From Halopelagius inordinatus (GTDB lineage: Archaea; Halobacteriota; Halobacteria; Halobacteriales; Haloferacaceae): 64,000 nucleotides of DNA. The number at the start of each line of letters is the position of its first letter. Position 1 is the stretch's first letter. A program made the position numbers and the translations under genes. Shown in pieces: positions 1-8,235 of the stretch. The stretch covers positions 120,441 through 184,440 of the forward strand of contig NZ_FOOQ01000004.1 of the NCBI RefSeq assembly GCF_900113245.1, given 5' to 3'. The notes under the pieces were generated by a model that searched no databases, was not told the origin of the DNA, and saw nothing but the letters and a program-made list of their open reading frames with translations.

Positions 1-120
1 GGGTACGCGGCGGGGACCGTCGAGGCGTATCCGGGCCGGTCCGCGTCGGTCGTCGGCGTGATGGTCGGAATCACGTTCTACGCAATCGGACGGAGTTACG
101 GCGGGGAGACCGACGAATGA
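1..120 (+). CDS. C-terminal end of a membrane protein (partial)
   Basis: The open frame runs in from the window edge and ends with TGA at 118-120. The last 39 residues are visible. They hold one hydrophobic stretch (SVVGVMVGITFYAIG) that looks like a final transmembrane helix, followed by a short charged tail ending GETDE. The stop overlaps the start of corA in an ATGA arrangement, so the two genes are probably co-transcribed and translationally coupled. Too little remains to name a family. Confidence 0.6.
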   Translation, partial: GYAAGTVEAYPGRSASVVGVMVGITFYAIGRSYGGETDE

Positions 121-1115
121 TCTCGTCGCTCGTCTACGACGCCGGCGACGCGACGGAGTTCCGCATCGACTCCGAGGCCGATCTCGCGGACGCGCGCGAC
201 GCCCCCGGGACGACGTGGGTTCGGGTCGCCGACCCGACGGACGCGGAACTCGAACGAATCACGGACATCTTCGGCATCCACCCGTTGGCGGTCGAGGACA
301 TCCAAAACGACGTGCGGCCGAAGACCGAGGAGTTCCCGGCGCACACGTTCGTCCTCGTGAAGACGGCGGTCCTCCGCCGCGGAGAGACGACGTTCGAAGA
401 GGAGGTCCGGACGCGACCGGTCGGACTGTTCGTCGGTTCGGAGTGGCTGGTGACGATAACCGACGAAGAGAGGCCGGTGAGCGCGGTGTCGCAGGTGTGG
501 CAGTCCGTCGAGAACCGGGACGGGCGGACGCTCCAGTACGGTCCGGACTTCGCCGCGTACAGGGTCACCGACCGAATCGTCGACGGCTACTTCGACCTCC
601 TCGACGACGTGGGAGAGACGATAGAGGAAATCGAGGACGGCGTCCTCGCCGGGCCGGACGAGGACGTGCTGGAGGGGTTGAATGCGGTCAGACGCGACCT
701 GCTGTCGTTTCGGAAGGTCGTCTGGCCGACGCGGGAGGCCATCGCCGTCCTCTCGCGCGGGGACGCCGAGTACGTCCGCGAACAGACGGAACGCTACTAC
801 CGCGACGTGTACGACCACCTCGTCGAGGTGGTCGATCTGACCGAGACGTACCGCGATTTAGCGCGCGGGGCGCGCGATATCTACCTCAACGCCCTCTCGC
901 AGTCGACGAACGAAGTGATGAAGCGCCTGACCGTCGTCGCGACGATATTCATTCCGCTCACCTTCGTCGTCGGAGTGTACGGAATGAACTTCGCGGACAG
1001 TCCCTACAACATGCCCGAACTCGGGTGGACGTTCGGCTACCCTGCCGTGATGTTCGGGATGACTCTCGTCTCCGGTATCCTGCTTGCGTACTTCCGACGC
1101 GAGGGGTGGATGTAA
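117..1115 (+). CDS. corA: CorA-family magnesium/divalent cation transporter
   Basis: This 332-residue protein has the CorA layout: a long acidic cytoplasmic N-terminal domain of about 270 residues, then two transmembrane helices at the C-terminus (about 272-292 and 305-325). The diagnostic GMN motif (VYGMNF, about residue 289) ends the first helix and forms the pentameric pore entrance in the family. The expected role is Mg2+ (or Co2+/Ni2+) uptake across the cytoplasmic membrane. The start overlaps the stop of the preceding membrane-protein gene by 4 nt (ATGA), which supports this ATG and a shared transcript. Length is normal. Substrate preference cannot be read from sequence. Confidence 0.93.
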   Translation: MISSLVYDAGDATEFRIDSEADLADARDAPGTTWVRVADPTDAELERITDIFGIHPLAVEDIQNDVRPKTEEFPAHTFVLVKTAVLRRGETTFEEEVRTRPVGLFVGSEWLVTITDEERPVSAVSQVWQSVENRDGRTLQYGPDFAAYRVTDRIVDGYFDLLDDVGETIEEIEDGVLAGPDEDVLEGLNAVRRDLLSFRKVVWPTREAIAVLSRGDAEYVREQTERYYRDVYDHLVEVVDLTETYRDLARGARDIYLNALSQSTNEVMKRLTVVATIFIPLTFVVGVYGMNFADSPYNMPELGWTFGYPAVMFGMTLVSGILLAYFRREGWM

Positions 1116-1239
1116 CGAACAATCGTGTCGAAAGCTATAAGTAGTCGTTTGGTTCGAACATCTGAACGACCGAAATCCCGTAATACACGGTTTATTGGGG
1201 CGTAGTGATGCGGTTTAGCGCCCGCAACACCGGCAAAGA

Positions 1240-1248
1240 TTTAAGTAG
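1240..1248 (+). promoter_or_regulatory. TATA box of the tfb gene
   Basis: TTTAAGTAG lies in a 230-bp intergenic region after corA. It is about 100 bp before the tfb ATG, so the transcript would carry a 5' leader of roughly 75-80 nt, unlike most haloarchaeal mRNAs. The assignment rests on base composition only. Confidence 0.5.
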
Positions 1249-1346
1249 CCAGGATGCTTACGAAGAGTAAGGACTCACCCTGTCCGGGCACCGTCTTTCT
1301 CCTCTTTCACCGGCCTCGGGGCGGGTCTGCGCCGACACCCAACACC

Positions 1347-2333
1347 ATGAGCGATACAACAATCCGAGAGTACGTCAGCACGGAGCGACGACCGACAGAA
1401 CAGACCGACGAACAGACGATAGACCCCGAAGAAGAGAACGTCTGCCCCGAATGCGGCGGCGACCTCGTCGCGGACGAGGAACACGGCGAGACGGTCTGTA
1501 CCGACTGCGGACTCGTCGTCGAAGAGGACGAAGTGGACCGCGGCCCCGAGTGGCGCGCGTTCAACTCCTCGGAACGCGACTCGAAGTCCCGCGTCGGTGC
1601 GCCGACGACCCACATGATGCACGACAAGGGTCTCTCGACGAACATCGGCTGGCAGAACAAAGACGCCTACGGCAAGTCGCTGTCCGCGCGCCAGCGAGAG
1701 CAGATGCAACGTCTCCGCACGTGGAACGAGCGATTCCGCACGCGGGACTCGAAAGAGCGCAACCTCAAGCAAGCGCTCGGCGAGATAGACCGCATGGCCT
1801 CCGCGCTCGGTCTGCCCGAGAACGTCCGCGAGACGGCGTCGGTCATCTACCGCCGCGCACTCAGCGACGACCTGCTTCCGGGGCGCTCCATCGAGGGCGT
1901 CGCGACGGCGGCGCTGTACGCCGCGGCGCGACAGGCGGGCACTCCCCGCTCGCTCGACGAACTCGAACGCGTCTCTCGCGTCGACAAGATGGAACTGACC
2001 CGGACGTACCGATACGTCGTCCGCGAACTGAAGCTCGAAATCCAACCGGCCGACCCGGAGCAGTACGTCCCGCGGTTCGCCTCGGACCTCGACCTCTCAG
2101 ACGAGGCCGAGAGACAGGCGCGCCACCTGCTTCGGAACGCCAAGGAAGCCGGTATCCACTCCGGGAAGTCGCCGGTCGGCCTCGCGGCCGCCGCCGTTTA
2201 CGCGGCCGCCCTCCTCACGAACGAGAAGGTGACGCAGAGTCAGGTCAGCGACGTCGCGAGCATCTCGGAGGTCACCATCCGCAACCGCTACAAGGAACTC
2301 CTCGAAGCCGACGACCGAGGAATATTCGCGTAA
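1347..2333 (+). CDS. tfb: Transcription initiation factor IIB (TFB)
   Basis: This general transcription factor recruits RNA polymerase to the TBP-TATA complex. The 328-residue product begins MSDTTIREYVSTERRP. A zinc ribbon (C33, C36, C51, C54; CPEC...CTDC) is followed by the conserved B-reader/linker region (PEWRAF, SRVGAPTTHMMHDKGLST) and two cyclin-like repeats (about 135-225 and 230-325) with the TFIIB signatures GRSIEGVATAALYAAAR and SPVGLAAAAVYAAALL. An in-frame extension back to 1254 is open, but its 31 residues are not TFB-like, so ATG 1347 is preferred. Haloarchaea carry several TFB paralogues; which one this is cannot be decided here. Confidence 0.96.
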   Translation: MSDTTIREYVSTERRPTEQTDEQTIDPEEENVCPECGGDLVADEEHGETVCTDCGLVVEEDEVDRGPEWRAFNSSERDSKSRVGAPTTHMMHDKGLSTNIGWQNKDAYGKSLSARQREQMQRLRTWNERFRTRDSKERNLKQALGEIDRMASALGLPENVRETASVIYRRALSDDLLPGRSIEGVATAALYAAARQAGTPRSLDELERVSRVDKMELTRTYRYVVRELKLEIQPADPEQYVPRFASDLDLSDEAERQARHLLRNAKEAGIHSGKSPVGLAAAAVYAAALLTNEKVTQSQVSDVASISEVTIRNRYKELLEADDRGIFA

Positions 2334-2538
2334 ATCGCTCAGCGGTGCGGGGAGTCCGGTGACGCCGAGACCACCCCACAGCCTCTCTCTGTCTTCTCTT
2401 CTCACTTCGATTACTGTTCTTTCGTAGATACGCCCCAGAGGCGTCGGTACTCGGCTCTCCGCGGGGTGCGTCGCCAACCGACGCCGCGGTTCGGTCCCGC
2501 GGAAAGGTTTATTGGCTCGCCGAGTGTCAAGATATGAC

Positions 2539-2718
2539 ATGGTCGAAGCCTTTGTTCGGCTGTTGTGTCCCGAATGCCGGAAGGACTGGGAGTCCGCCCC
2601 GACAGATCTGTCCGACCCGAAGAAGAACTTTACCTGCGGCGCCTGCGGGGCGACCCGGCGACTGGCGGAGTTCATGCGGACCGAACGCGACCTACAGACG
2701 GTGAAACAGTTTCAGTAG
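2539..2718 (+). CDS. Small zinc-ribbon protein, haloarchaeal conserved type
   Basis: The 59-residue protein starts MVEAFVRLLCPECRKDWE and carries two knuckles, CPEC and CGAC, about 28 residues apart, as expected for one structural zinc site. ATG 2539 is preferred over an upstream TTG at 2512. A TATA-like GGTTTATTGG stretch (2507-2515) lies 24-32 bp upstream, fitting a leaderless transcript. The function is unknown; such proteins often bind nucleic acid or partner proteins. It stands alone between tfb and the converging aIF2-beta gene. Confidence 0.8.
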   Translation: MVEAFVRLLCPECRKDWESAPTDLSDPKKNFTCGACGATRRLAEFMRTERDLQTVKQFQ

Positions 2719-2785
2719 CGTCTCCTCGACGACCCGGTGAGAAACGAACGAGAGAAACGGTGTACTGCCGAGAGTGGCCGCGGAG

Positions 2786-3193
2786 TTACTGGTCTGGGAC
2801 CGGAGATAGCGCACCGCAGGCGTCGCACTTGAGAACGGTCGCGCCCTGTTCGTCCACGAGGCGCGTGTCCGGCGACTCGCACTCGTCGCACCGGACGTAC
2901 GCGTCCACGTACTCGTCTATGGCGTCGGCGACTCGGCGTTCTCTGAACGACCCCGTAAATCGGGCCCGACCCCGAGCGTCGATGCTCGCACTCGTCCCGA
3001 GTTCCGTCTGAAGGAACTTCAGCAGGTGGTCTCGGTCGCGCGCGAGGCGGTCGTACGTCTCCTCGAAGTTCTCGTACACCGTCGCGTTTCCCTCCTGTCG
3101 AATCGTCGGGTCGGGGACTTCGAAGCGGTGTGCGTCCTCCGCCTCGTCCGGCGTCTCGGATAGGGCCCGGTCGAGAGTGTCTTCGTAGTCCAT
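2786..3193 (-). CDS. Translation initiation factor aIF2 subunit beta
   Basis: The 135-residue product is the beta subunit of the archaeal heterotrimeric aIF2, which delivers initiator Met-tRNA to the small ribosomal subunit. It has an N-terminal helical segment that contacts gamma, a central alpha/beta domain (about 40-95, with KFLQTELGTSASIDARGRARF), and a C-terminal zinc ribbon (CDEC...CDAC, about 103-127) with the typical YVRCDECESPDTRL sequence. Length matches archaeal homologues. The nearest upstream AT-rich element on its strand (GTTTTAGG around 3210-3217) is about 20-25 bp before the ATG. Confidence 0.94.
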   Translation of the reverse strand: MDYEDTLDRALSETPDEAEDAHRFEVPDPTIRQEGNATVYENFEETYDRLARDRDHLLKFLQTELGTSASIDARGRARFTGSFRERRVADAIDEYVDAYVRCDECESPDTRLVDEQGATVLKCDACGALSPVPDQ

Positions 3194-3349
3194 ATTCGCC
3201 GTGAAGGGTTACGCTCCCTAAAACGTTCGCGTCGGTGTTAAATGGCTAATAACCAACGATAACCTTCACGATCGAAGAAACAGAAATCGCCTGAATTAAC
3301 CGGCTACTCCGCCGGATTCTGGTAGGAGTGTGTTAACGCGAGTCAAGAT

Positions 3350-3359
3350 AGTAATATAA
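3350..3359 (+). promoter_or_regulatory. TATA box of the UPF0058 gene
   Basis: An AT-rich AGTAATATAATCC stretch lies about 30 bp upstream of ATG 3387, in a 193-bp region shared with the divergent aIF2-beta gene. The spacing fits a nearly leaderless mRNA. Confidence 0.5.
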
Positions 3360-3386
3360 TCCTCCGGTTGTAACAAACTGCTGCTC

Positions 3387-3623
3387 ATGAAGAAGCAGGA
3401 GCTCATCCACCTGCACGGCCTGCTCGCAGAAGTACACAGCCACGTGGAGAAGTGGGAAGACGACGACGTTCCACTTACTGCCTACAACGAACTTGGCGTC
3501 CGACCGACATCTATCCACAAGTCCAAGACCGATCACAAGGCGGCCGTGTTCAAACTGTCGAAAGGTATCACCTCGTCGTTCGAAGAGACAACGCAGGAAC
3601 GCGTTGCTCCGAAGGCCGACTGA
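3387..3623 (+). CDS. UPF0058 family protein
   Basis: This 78-residue protein begins MKKQELIHLHGLLAEV, the signature of the UPF0058 family common in haloarchaea. The sequence is helical with several histidines (LHGLL, VHSHVEKW, IHKSKTDHKAA), consistent with a small metal-binding helical protein, although metal binding is inference. It lies between aIF2-beta (divergent) and the UPF0212 gene (convergent). Its function is not established. Confidence 0.88.
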   Translation: MKKQELIHLHGLLAEVHSHVEKWEDDDVPLTAYNELGVRPTSIHKSKTDHKAAVFKLSKGITSSFEETTQERVAPKAD

Positions 3624-3773
3624 GAGAACAACGGAAAGCTGTTCCTCCAGCAGTCACGTCCGCGAGTGACGACGCCGAGAAAGCCGTGCGTCGAGAGTGG
3701 CACGGCGCCGCACCGGTACGATACGTGTGTGCAAAACGTTTGGTTATACCCTTCTTAACCGCCGCGAGAGGAG

Positions 3774-4226
3774 TCAGGAGTCGTCGACGAGTTCCTCGAA
3801 CTCGGGGATCAGATCGTCGTCGTCCGCGGTGTCGTCGCCGTCGTCGGTGGCGGCGTCGTCTGACTCCTCACCGTCGTCGTCCGCGCCCTCGTCGGGTATC
3901 TCTTCGACCGAGAGGATTTTCAGCGGCACGTTCTCTAACAGTTGTCCGATCTCTTTGCGCGCGATGCGCGAGGCGTGTTCCTCCTGTTCGACGTTGAAGA
4001 CGGTCATCTCCAGTTCGAGGGCGACGAGGGCTTCGTCGGCGGCGATGAACGCGGGGGGTAGTTCTTCGCCCGACGGGGTGGTTCGCGACCCCATGTTTAT
4101 CTCGACGTAGTTGAGGTCCGGATTGAGCATCTCGCCCGTCTTCGAGATGGCGATTCGGATGGCTTCGTCGGGCGTTTCGACGTCGTACACCGGGACTGCG
4201 GCCTCGACGACGACTCGACAATCCAT
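3774..4226 (-). CDS. UPF0212 (DUF555) family protein
   Basis: The 150-residue product starts MDCRVVVEAAVPVYDVETPDEAIRIAISKTG, the highly conserved opening of archaeal UPF0212 proteins. ATG 4226 is chosen over an upstream in-frame start at 4253 for that reason. A compact alpha/beta core (about 1-115) includes NPDLNYVEINMG and FNVEQEEHASRIARKEIG. An acidic Asp/Glu-rich tail of about 35 residues follows and is probably disordered. The function is unknown; conservation across archaea suggests a housekeeping role. Confidence 0.9.
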   Translation of the reverse strand: MDCRVVVEAAVPVYDVETPDEAIRIAISKTGEMLNPDLNYVEINMGSRTTPSGEELPPAFIAADEALVALELEMTVFNVEQEEHASRIARKEIGQLLENVPLKILSVEEIPDEGADDDGEESDDAATDDGDDTADDDDLIPEFEELVDDS

Positions 4227-4375
4227 GTTCGAATGTTGCGCTGCCTGCGGCAAGAAACTTCGCCCGAACCTCGCGAGAACCGAGTCTCAGGACGGCCAGA
4301 GAGTCCAGAACGGCGGGAGAGCCGAGAGCGGGCTGAAGCGTCGCAAGCGGAGCGGTCGCCGCCGCGAAATCGGTC

Positions 4376-5293
4376 TCAGGCCCCGCCGCCGCGGAGGTAG
4401 TGAAAGAGGTACGTCTGGGCGTACCCGGCGTACCGACCGCCGAGTCGGCGTCGAATCGCCCGCGACGTCTCTCGGTACGACCCGCGGTCGCAGTCGGGGT
4501 AGTGGTCGGCGATGGCGGACTGAATCCACGTGTCGAGGGGGACGGCTTCGAGGAATCCGAGCGAGAAAAGCAGAACGCAGTCGGACACTTTGTCGCCGAC
4601 GCCGACGAACCGCGTCAGGCGCTCTCGGGCCGCCTCGTACTCCATACCGACGGCGTCGGCGGGGTCGTCGCCGCCCGCGACCATCTCTGCGGTGCGCTGA
4701 ACGTACGGCGCGCGGTATCCGAGTCCGAGTTCTCGGAGTTCCGCCTCGGTCCGGTCCGCGAGACGGTCCGGCGACGGGAACGCGTCGAACGTCCGGCCCT
4801 CGACTTCGAGTTCGTCGCCGTACGACTCCGCGAGTGCCATCTGCATCCCGTGGATGCGAGAGACGCGCATCTGTGCCGAGCAGATAAAGGAGACGAGACA
4901 GGGAAACGGCGGGTCGCGGACGAGGCGCATCCCCTCGTAGGCGTCGTAGGCGCGTTCGAGCAAGGGGTCGTCGGGCGTCGTCTCGTATATCGCGTCCAAG
5001 TCGTCGTCGAGACGGAGGAGATGCGTGAGGACGGGCACCGCGTCGCCCGTCGCCTCCCACTCCAGTCTGTCGTCGAGTTGTCGAACGCGGACGACCATCC
5101 GTTCGTCGGAGACGTCCTCTATCGGCGGGACGACCGTCTCGTACCACGCCTCGCCGCCGTGGACGTCCATCGAGTCGTACATCCGACCGTCCGCGCGGTC
5201 CCAGAGGTAGGACTGACCGCTCTCTACGGTCGCCTGCAGGTCGAAGGGGCCGTCCAGGTCGGAACACGCGAGGGAACCGGTCTCGAACTCCAT
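4376..5293 (-). CDS. OGG1-type DNA glycosylase (HhH-GPD superfamily)
   Basis: The 305-residue enzyme should excise oxidised purines such as 8-oxoguanine in base-excision repair. The N-terminal domain (DLQATVESGQSYLWDR, residues 18-33) resembles the OGG1 N-domain, and the HhH-GPD domain follows from about 110. The helix-hairpin-helix FVGVGDKVSDCVLLF carries the expected catalytic Lys. LDTWIQ supplies the conserved Asp of the Gly/Pro-Asp loop, with Leu where OGG1 has Val. Haloarchaeal homologues are often annotated only as DNA-3-methyladenine glycosylase; the Lys points to a bifunctional OGG1-like enzyme. It is convergent with nothing and precedes mscS on the same strand. Confidence 0.85.
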   Translation of the reverse strand: MEFETGSLACSDLDGPFDLQATVESGQSYLWDRADGRMYDSMDVHGGEAWYETVVPPIEDVSDERMVVRVRQLDDRLEWEATGDAVPVLTHLLRLDDDLDAIYETTPDDPLLERAYDAYEGMRLVRDPPFPCLVSFICSAQMRVSRIHGMQMALAESYGDELEVEGRTFDAFPSPDRLADRTEAELRELGLGYRAPYVQRTAEMVAGGDDPADAVGMEYEAARERLTRFVGVGDKVSDCVLLFSLGFLEAVPLDTWIQSAIADHYPDCDRGSYRETSRAIRRRLGGRYAGYAQTYLFHYLRGGGA

Positions 5294-5366
5294 CGTGCCG
5301 AGAGACGGACGCGGACCGCTTCGGGGTTTCGATGCCCGCTTCGGAGGCGGACCGACCCCCGGCGGG

Positions 5367-6323
5367 TCAGCGGTTGCGCCCGAGGGGGAACTTGATTCGC
5401 TCGTCGTGTTCGTCGAACTCCTCGAAGATACGTTCGTAGAGGGCGTTTCTGGTCCCCGTCACGCCGCGCGGGGGCGAGAGAAACCGGAGGTGGAGTTCGA
5501 CCCACGACTCCTTTTGAACGATGTTCACCGTCGGCCGGTCGGGAACGTCGAGGTCGACGGGGGTCTGCGCGAGTCGTCGCCGGTACATCGTTATCGCGTC
5601 CTCCATCTCGTCGCCGAGGTAGTCGTCGGCCACGTCGGCCATCGTCTGTCGGGCGAACGCGAGGTCTGTCTCGTACGCCACCTGCACCGTCAACTCGCTC
5701 CAGACGTACTCGAACAGCGTCGAGTAGTTCTTCACCTGCGAGGTGAGAAACTGCGAGTTCGGAACCGTGACCACCCGGCCGGACGGTTGGTTCGTGGTGA
5801 CGAGGTGGCCGTGAATCTCCCACAGTTCGGTCGCGAGAAATCCAACCTCGATGACGTCGCCGCGGGTCTCCTCGACTTCGATTCGCTCGCCGACGGCGAA
5901 CGGCCGCTTGAGCATGATGTAGAACCAGCCGATGAGAGAGAGAATCGGCTGTTGGAGGGCGAAGGTGATGGCGAACCCGACCACCCCGAGTGAGAACAGC
6001 ACCCCGACCCACTCCTCGGTGAGGACGCCGAGGACGCCGACGGCGGCGACGGCGCCGAAGCAGAGCCGAAGCACGTTCCGCGCGTCGTGGACGCGGCGTT
6101 TGCTCTCAAAACGCCCGCTGATAGCGTACGTGACGAGAGCGTACACGCCGTAGGCAGAGGAGAGAACCGTTCCGACGGTGAGCACCTTCCGGACGACGGC
6201 GTTCAGGGTCTGGTCGCCCAGAGTCGCGTCGCCGAACAGTGCCGTCGCCGCGACGAACGCCGCCGCGAAACTGAATACGAGTGCGAGCGCCAGCGAACCG
6301 TACCCGAGTCGTCGTGTTGACAC
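5367..6323 (-). CDS. Small-conductance mechanosensitive channel (MscS family)
   Basis: The protein is about 318 residues and should gate under membrane tension to release osmolytes after hypo-osmotic shock, a role that suits a halophile. Hydrophobic segments cover about 5-30, 42-66, 82-105 and 112-140; the last leads into the pore helix and the MscS beta domain (PFAVGERIEVEETRGDVIEVGFLATELW). The C-terminal alpha/beta domain follows. The frame is open to a TTG at 6347, but GTG 6323 (MSTRRLGYGSLA) places the start directly before the first helix and is preferred. Confidence 0.88.
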   Translation of the reverse strand: MSTRRLGYGSLALALVFSFAAAFVAATALFGDATLGDQTLNAVVRKVLTVGTVLSSAYGVYALVTYAISGRFESKRRVHDARNVLRLCFGAVAAVGVLGVLTEEWVGVLFSLGVVGFAITFALQQPILSLIGWFYIMLKRPFAVGERIEVEETRGDVIEVGFLATELWEIHGHLVTTNQPSGRVVTVPNSQFLTSQVKNYSTLFEYVWSELTVQVAYETDLAFARQTMADVADDYLGDEMEDAITMYRRRLAQTPVDLDVPDRPTVNIVQKESWVELHLRFLSPPRGVTGTRNALYERIFEEFDEHDERIKFPLGRNR

Positions 6324-6658
6324 GGGAGAATATCTGCTGTGCGACAAGAGAAACTACCGAACTCCGCGTCGCAGGTTCCAGTCCTCAGAGGAAGAGTCTG
6401 ATTCGGAGGCGAGCGTCCGCGGTGAGCGTTCACCGCGGGGTGCGACACCGGTCGGTTCGGCACGAGTGGGTTCGAGACGAGTCGGTTCGAAATCCGCGAG
6501 TCCGTTCGGCAGAGAGGGAGATACCGCGGCGAGAGAGTCGCCGGCGGTCCGGCGGTCACGTCGGGTCACTGCCGCGGCCTACGACAGTAGACGAGATAAT
6601 TCCGCGCATCGTCCGGACATCCGACGGGTCCGAGTTCGTCGCGGATTCGACCGGCGGT
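6324..6658. other. Intergenic region with short tandem repeat
   Basis: I see no convincing gene in these 335 bp between malQ and mscS. A 15-bp imperfect tandem repeat occurs three times at 6451-6495 (consensus GTCGGTTCGRNACGA). On the minus strand it would encode EPTRL-EPTRA-EPT within a 71-codon GTG-initiated frame (6354-6569) that has no other protein-like feature. Confidence 0.4.
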
Positions 6659-8146
6659 TCAATCGCGGATGTGTTCGTCGGTCAGACTCGCGAGGCGGTT
6701 CGCACAGTCGGCGTCGAACCTGTCTTCGGTGCACCGCCACCGCCAGTTGCCCTCCGCGGTGCCGGGGACGTTGAACCGCGTTTCGGCCCCGAGTCCGAGG
6801 ACGTCCTGCATCGTCGTGAACGCGAGGACGGCGTTAGACCGCCAGACGGCGTCGATCATCGACCAGTGAATCTCGGATCCGTCAGCGCCGATGTTGTAGT
6901 TGAGACAGTCCCGTTGGTCGTCCGGGAGGTCCTCGTAGTAGCCGACGAGGGTGTTCGTGTCGTGCGTCGAGGTGTAAGCCACGCAGTTCTCGGGGTAGTG
7001 CATCGGTTGGTACATGTGGCCCTGTTCGCACCACCCGGCGTACTGGGGGACGCGCATGCCCGGGAAGTCGAACCGGTCGCGGAGGCTCACGACGCTTTGG
7101 TCGAGGAACCCCAGGTCCTCGACGACGAACGGCAGGTCACCGAGTTCGCGTTCGACGGCCTCGAAAAACTCCGCGCCCGGCCCGTCGCGCCACTCGCCCG
7201 CAGAGGGCGGTTCGTCCGCGGGGATGGCCCAGTACTCGTCGAACCCCTTGAAGTGGTCGATGCGGGTGACGTCGACGAGTTCGAAGAGCCGTTTCAGTCG
7301 GTCCATCCACCAGTCGTAGTCGTTCTCGCGGAGGTACTCCCAGTCGTAGAGGGGGTTTCCCCACGACTGGCCGTCGTCGCCGGGGTTCGGCGGGACGCCC
7401 GCCACGACGGCGGGTTCGTTCTCCTCGGTCAGGTCGAACGCCTCCGGGGCGGTCCAGACGTCTGCGCTGTCGAGGGCGACGTAGATGGGCAGGTCACCGA
7501 CCAACCGCACGCCGCGGTCGTTCGCGTACTCCTTCAGGTCGCGCCACTGCCTGTCGAAGACGAACTGGACGAACTCGCGGTAGGCAATCTCCTCTGAGAG
7601 TTCCTCGCGGAGGCGTTCGAGCGTCGCTTCGTCCCGCGTTCTGATCTCCTGTGGCCAGTCCACCCACGCGCCGTCGTACCGCGTGCGGAGCGACATGAAC
7701 AGGGCGTACCCCGAGAGCCACGAGGACTCTCGCTCGCGGAACCGTTCGAACGCCTCGCGTTCGTCGTCCGACGCCTCGGACTCGAATCGGTCGTACGCCG
7801 CCCGGAGTTTCTCGCGCTTGTAGTCGCCGACGCGTTCGTACTCCACTTCGTGGTCCGAGAAGTCGGGAACGGGTTCGACGTCGTCGTCGGTCAGGTAGCC
7901 CCGTTCTCTCAGTCGTTCGAGACTGACGAGAAGCGGGTTGCCGGCGAACGCCGAGTAGGATTGGTACGGTGAGTTGCCGAGGACGGACGACGTGGGGCCG
8001 AGCGGACAGAACTGCCACAGCGACTGCTCCGCCGAGTCGAGCCAGTCTACGAACGTCCGAGCGCCGTCTCCTAAGTCACCGACTCCGTGCGGTCCGGGCA
8101 GCGAAGTGAGGTGCATGAAGACGCCGCTCTGTCTCTCGAATCGCAT
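6659..8146 (-). CDS. malQ: 4-alpha-glucanotransferase (amylomaltase, GH77)
   Basis: The 495-residue enzyme transfers alpha-1,4-glucan segments between maltooligosaccharides in the cytoplasm. GH77 signatures are intact: RIDHFKGF with the nucleophile Asp at about 297, VVEDLG with the acid/base Glu at about 343, and STHDTNT with the third carboxylate at about 396. The N-terminus (SGVFMHLTSLPGPHGVGDLG) and GPTSSVLGNSPYQSYSAFAGNPLL are typical of the bacterial-size MalQ. There is no signal peptide. It lies about 25 kb from the GH13/GH15 cluster, with which it would cooperate in glucan breakdown. Confidence 0.95.
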   Translation of the reverse strand: MRFERQSGVFMHLTSLPGPHGVGDLGDGARTFVDWLDSAEQSLWQFCPLGPTSSVLGNSPYQSYSAFAGNPLLVSLERLRERGYLTDDDVEPVPDFSDHEVEYERVGDYKREKLRAAYDRFESEASDDEREAFERFRERESSWLSGYALFMSLRTRYDGAWVDWPQEIRTRDEATLERLREELSEEIAYREFVQFVFDRQWRDLKEYANDRGVRLVGDLPIYVALDSADVWTAPEAFDLTEENEPAVVAGVPPNPGDDGQSWGNPLYDWEYLRENDYDWWMDRLKRLFELVDVTRIDHFKGFDEYWAIPADEPPSAGEWRDGPGAEFFEAVERELGDLPFVVEDLGFLDQSVVSLRDRFDFPGMRVPQYAGWCEQGHMYQPMHYPENCVAYTSTHDTNTLVGYYEDLPDDQRDCLNYNIGADGSEIHWSMIDAVWRSNAVLAFTTMQDVLGLGAETRFNVPGTAEGNWRWRCTEDRFDADCANRLASLTDEHIRD

Positions 8147-8235
8147 ACCGGAATCTCCGCGGCACGGCAGTTAAGCGTGTGGTCGGGGAGCGACCGTCGG
8201 AGACCGCTTCCGCGCGGAGAGTGCGCCTCGGACCG

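Noticed and set aside
1254..1346. 31-residue N-terminal extension of TFB
   Set aside because: It begins only about 14 nt after the TATA box, upstream of the expected transcription start, and is unlike other TFB N-termini; ATG 1347 gives the standard protein.
6354..6569. 71-codon GTG-initiated frame with EPTR repeats upstream of mscS
   Set aside because: Composition is Arg/Ser/Pro-rich with no domain or conserved start context; a low-complexity chance frame is more likely.
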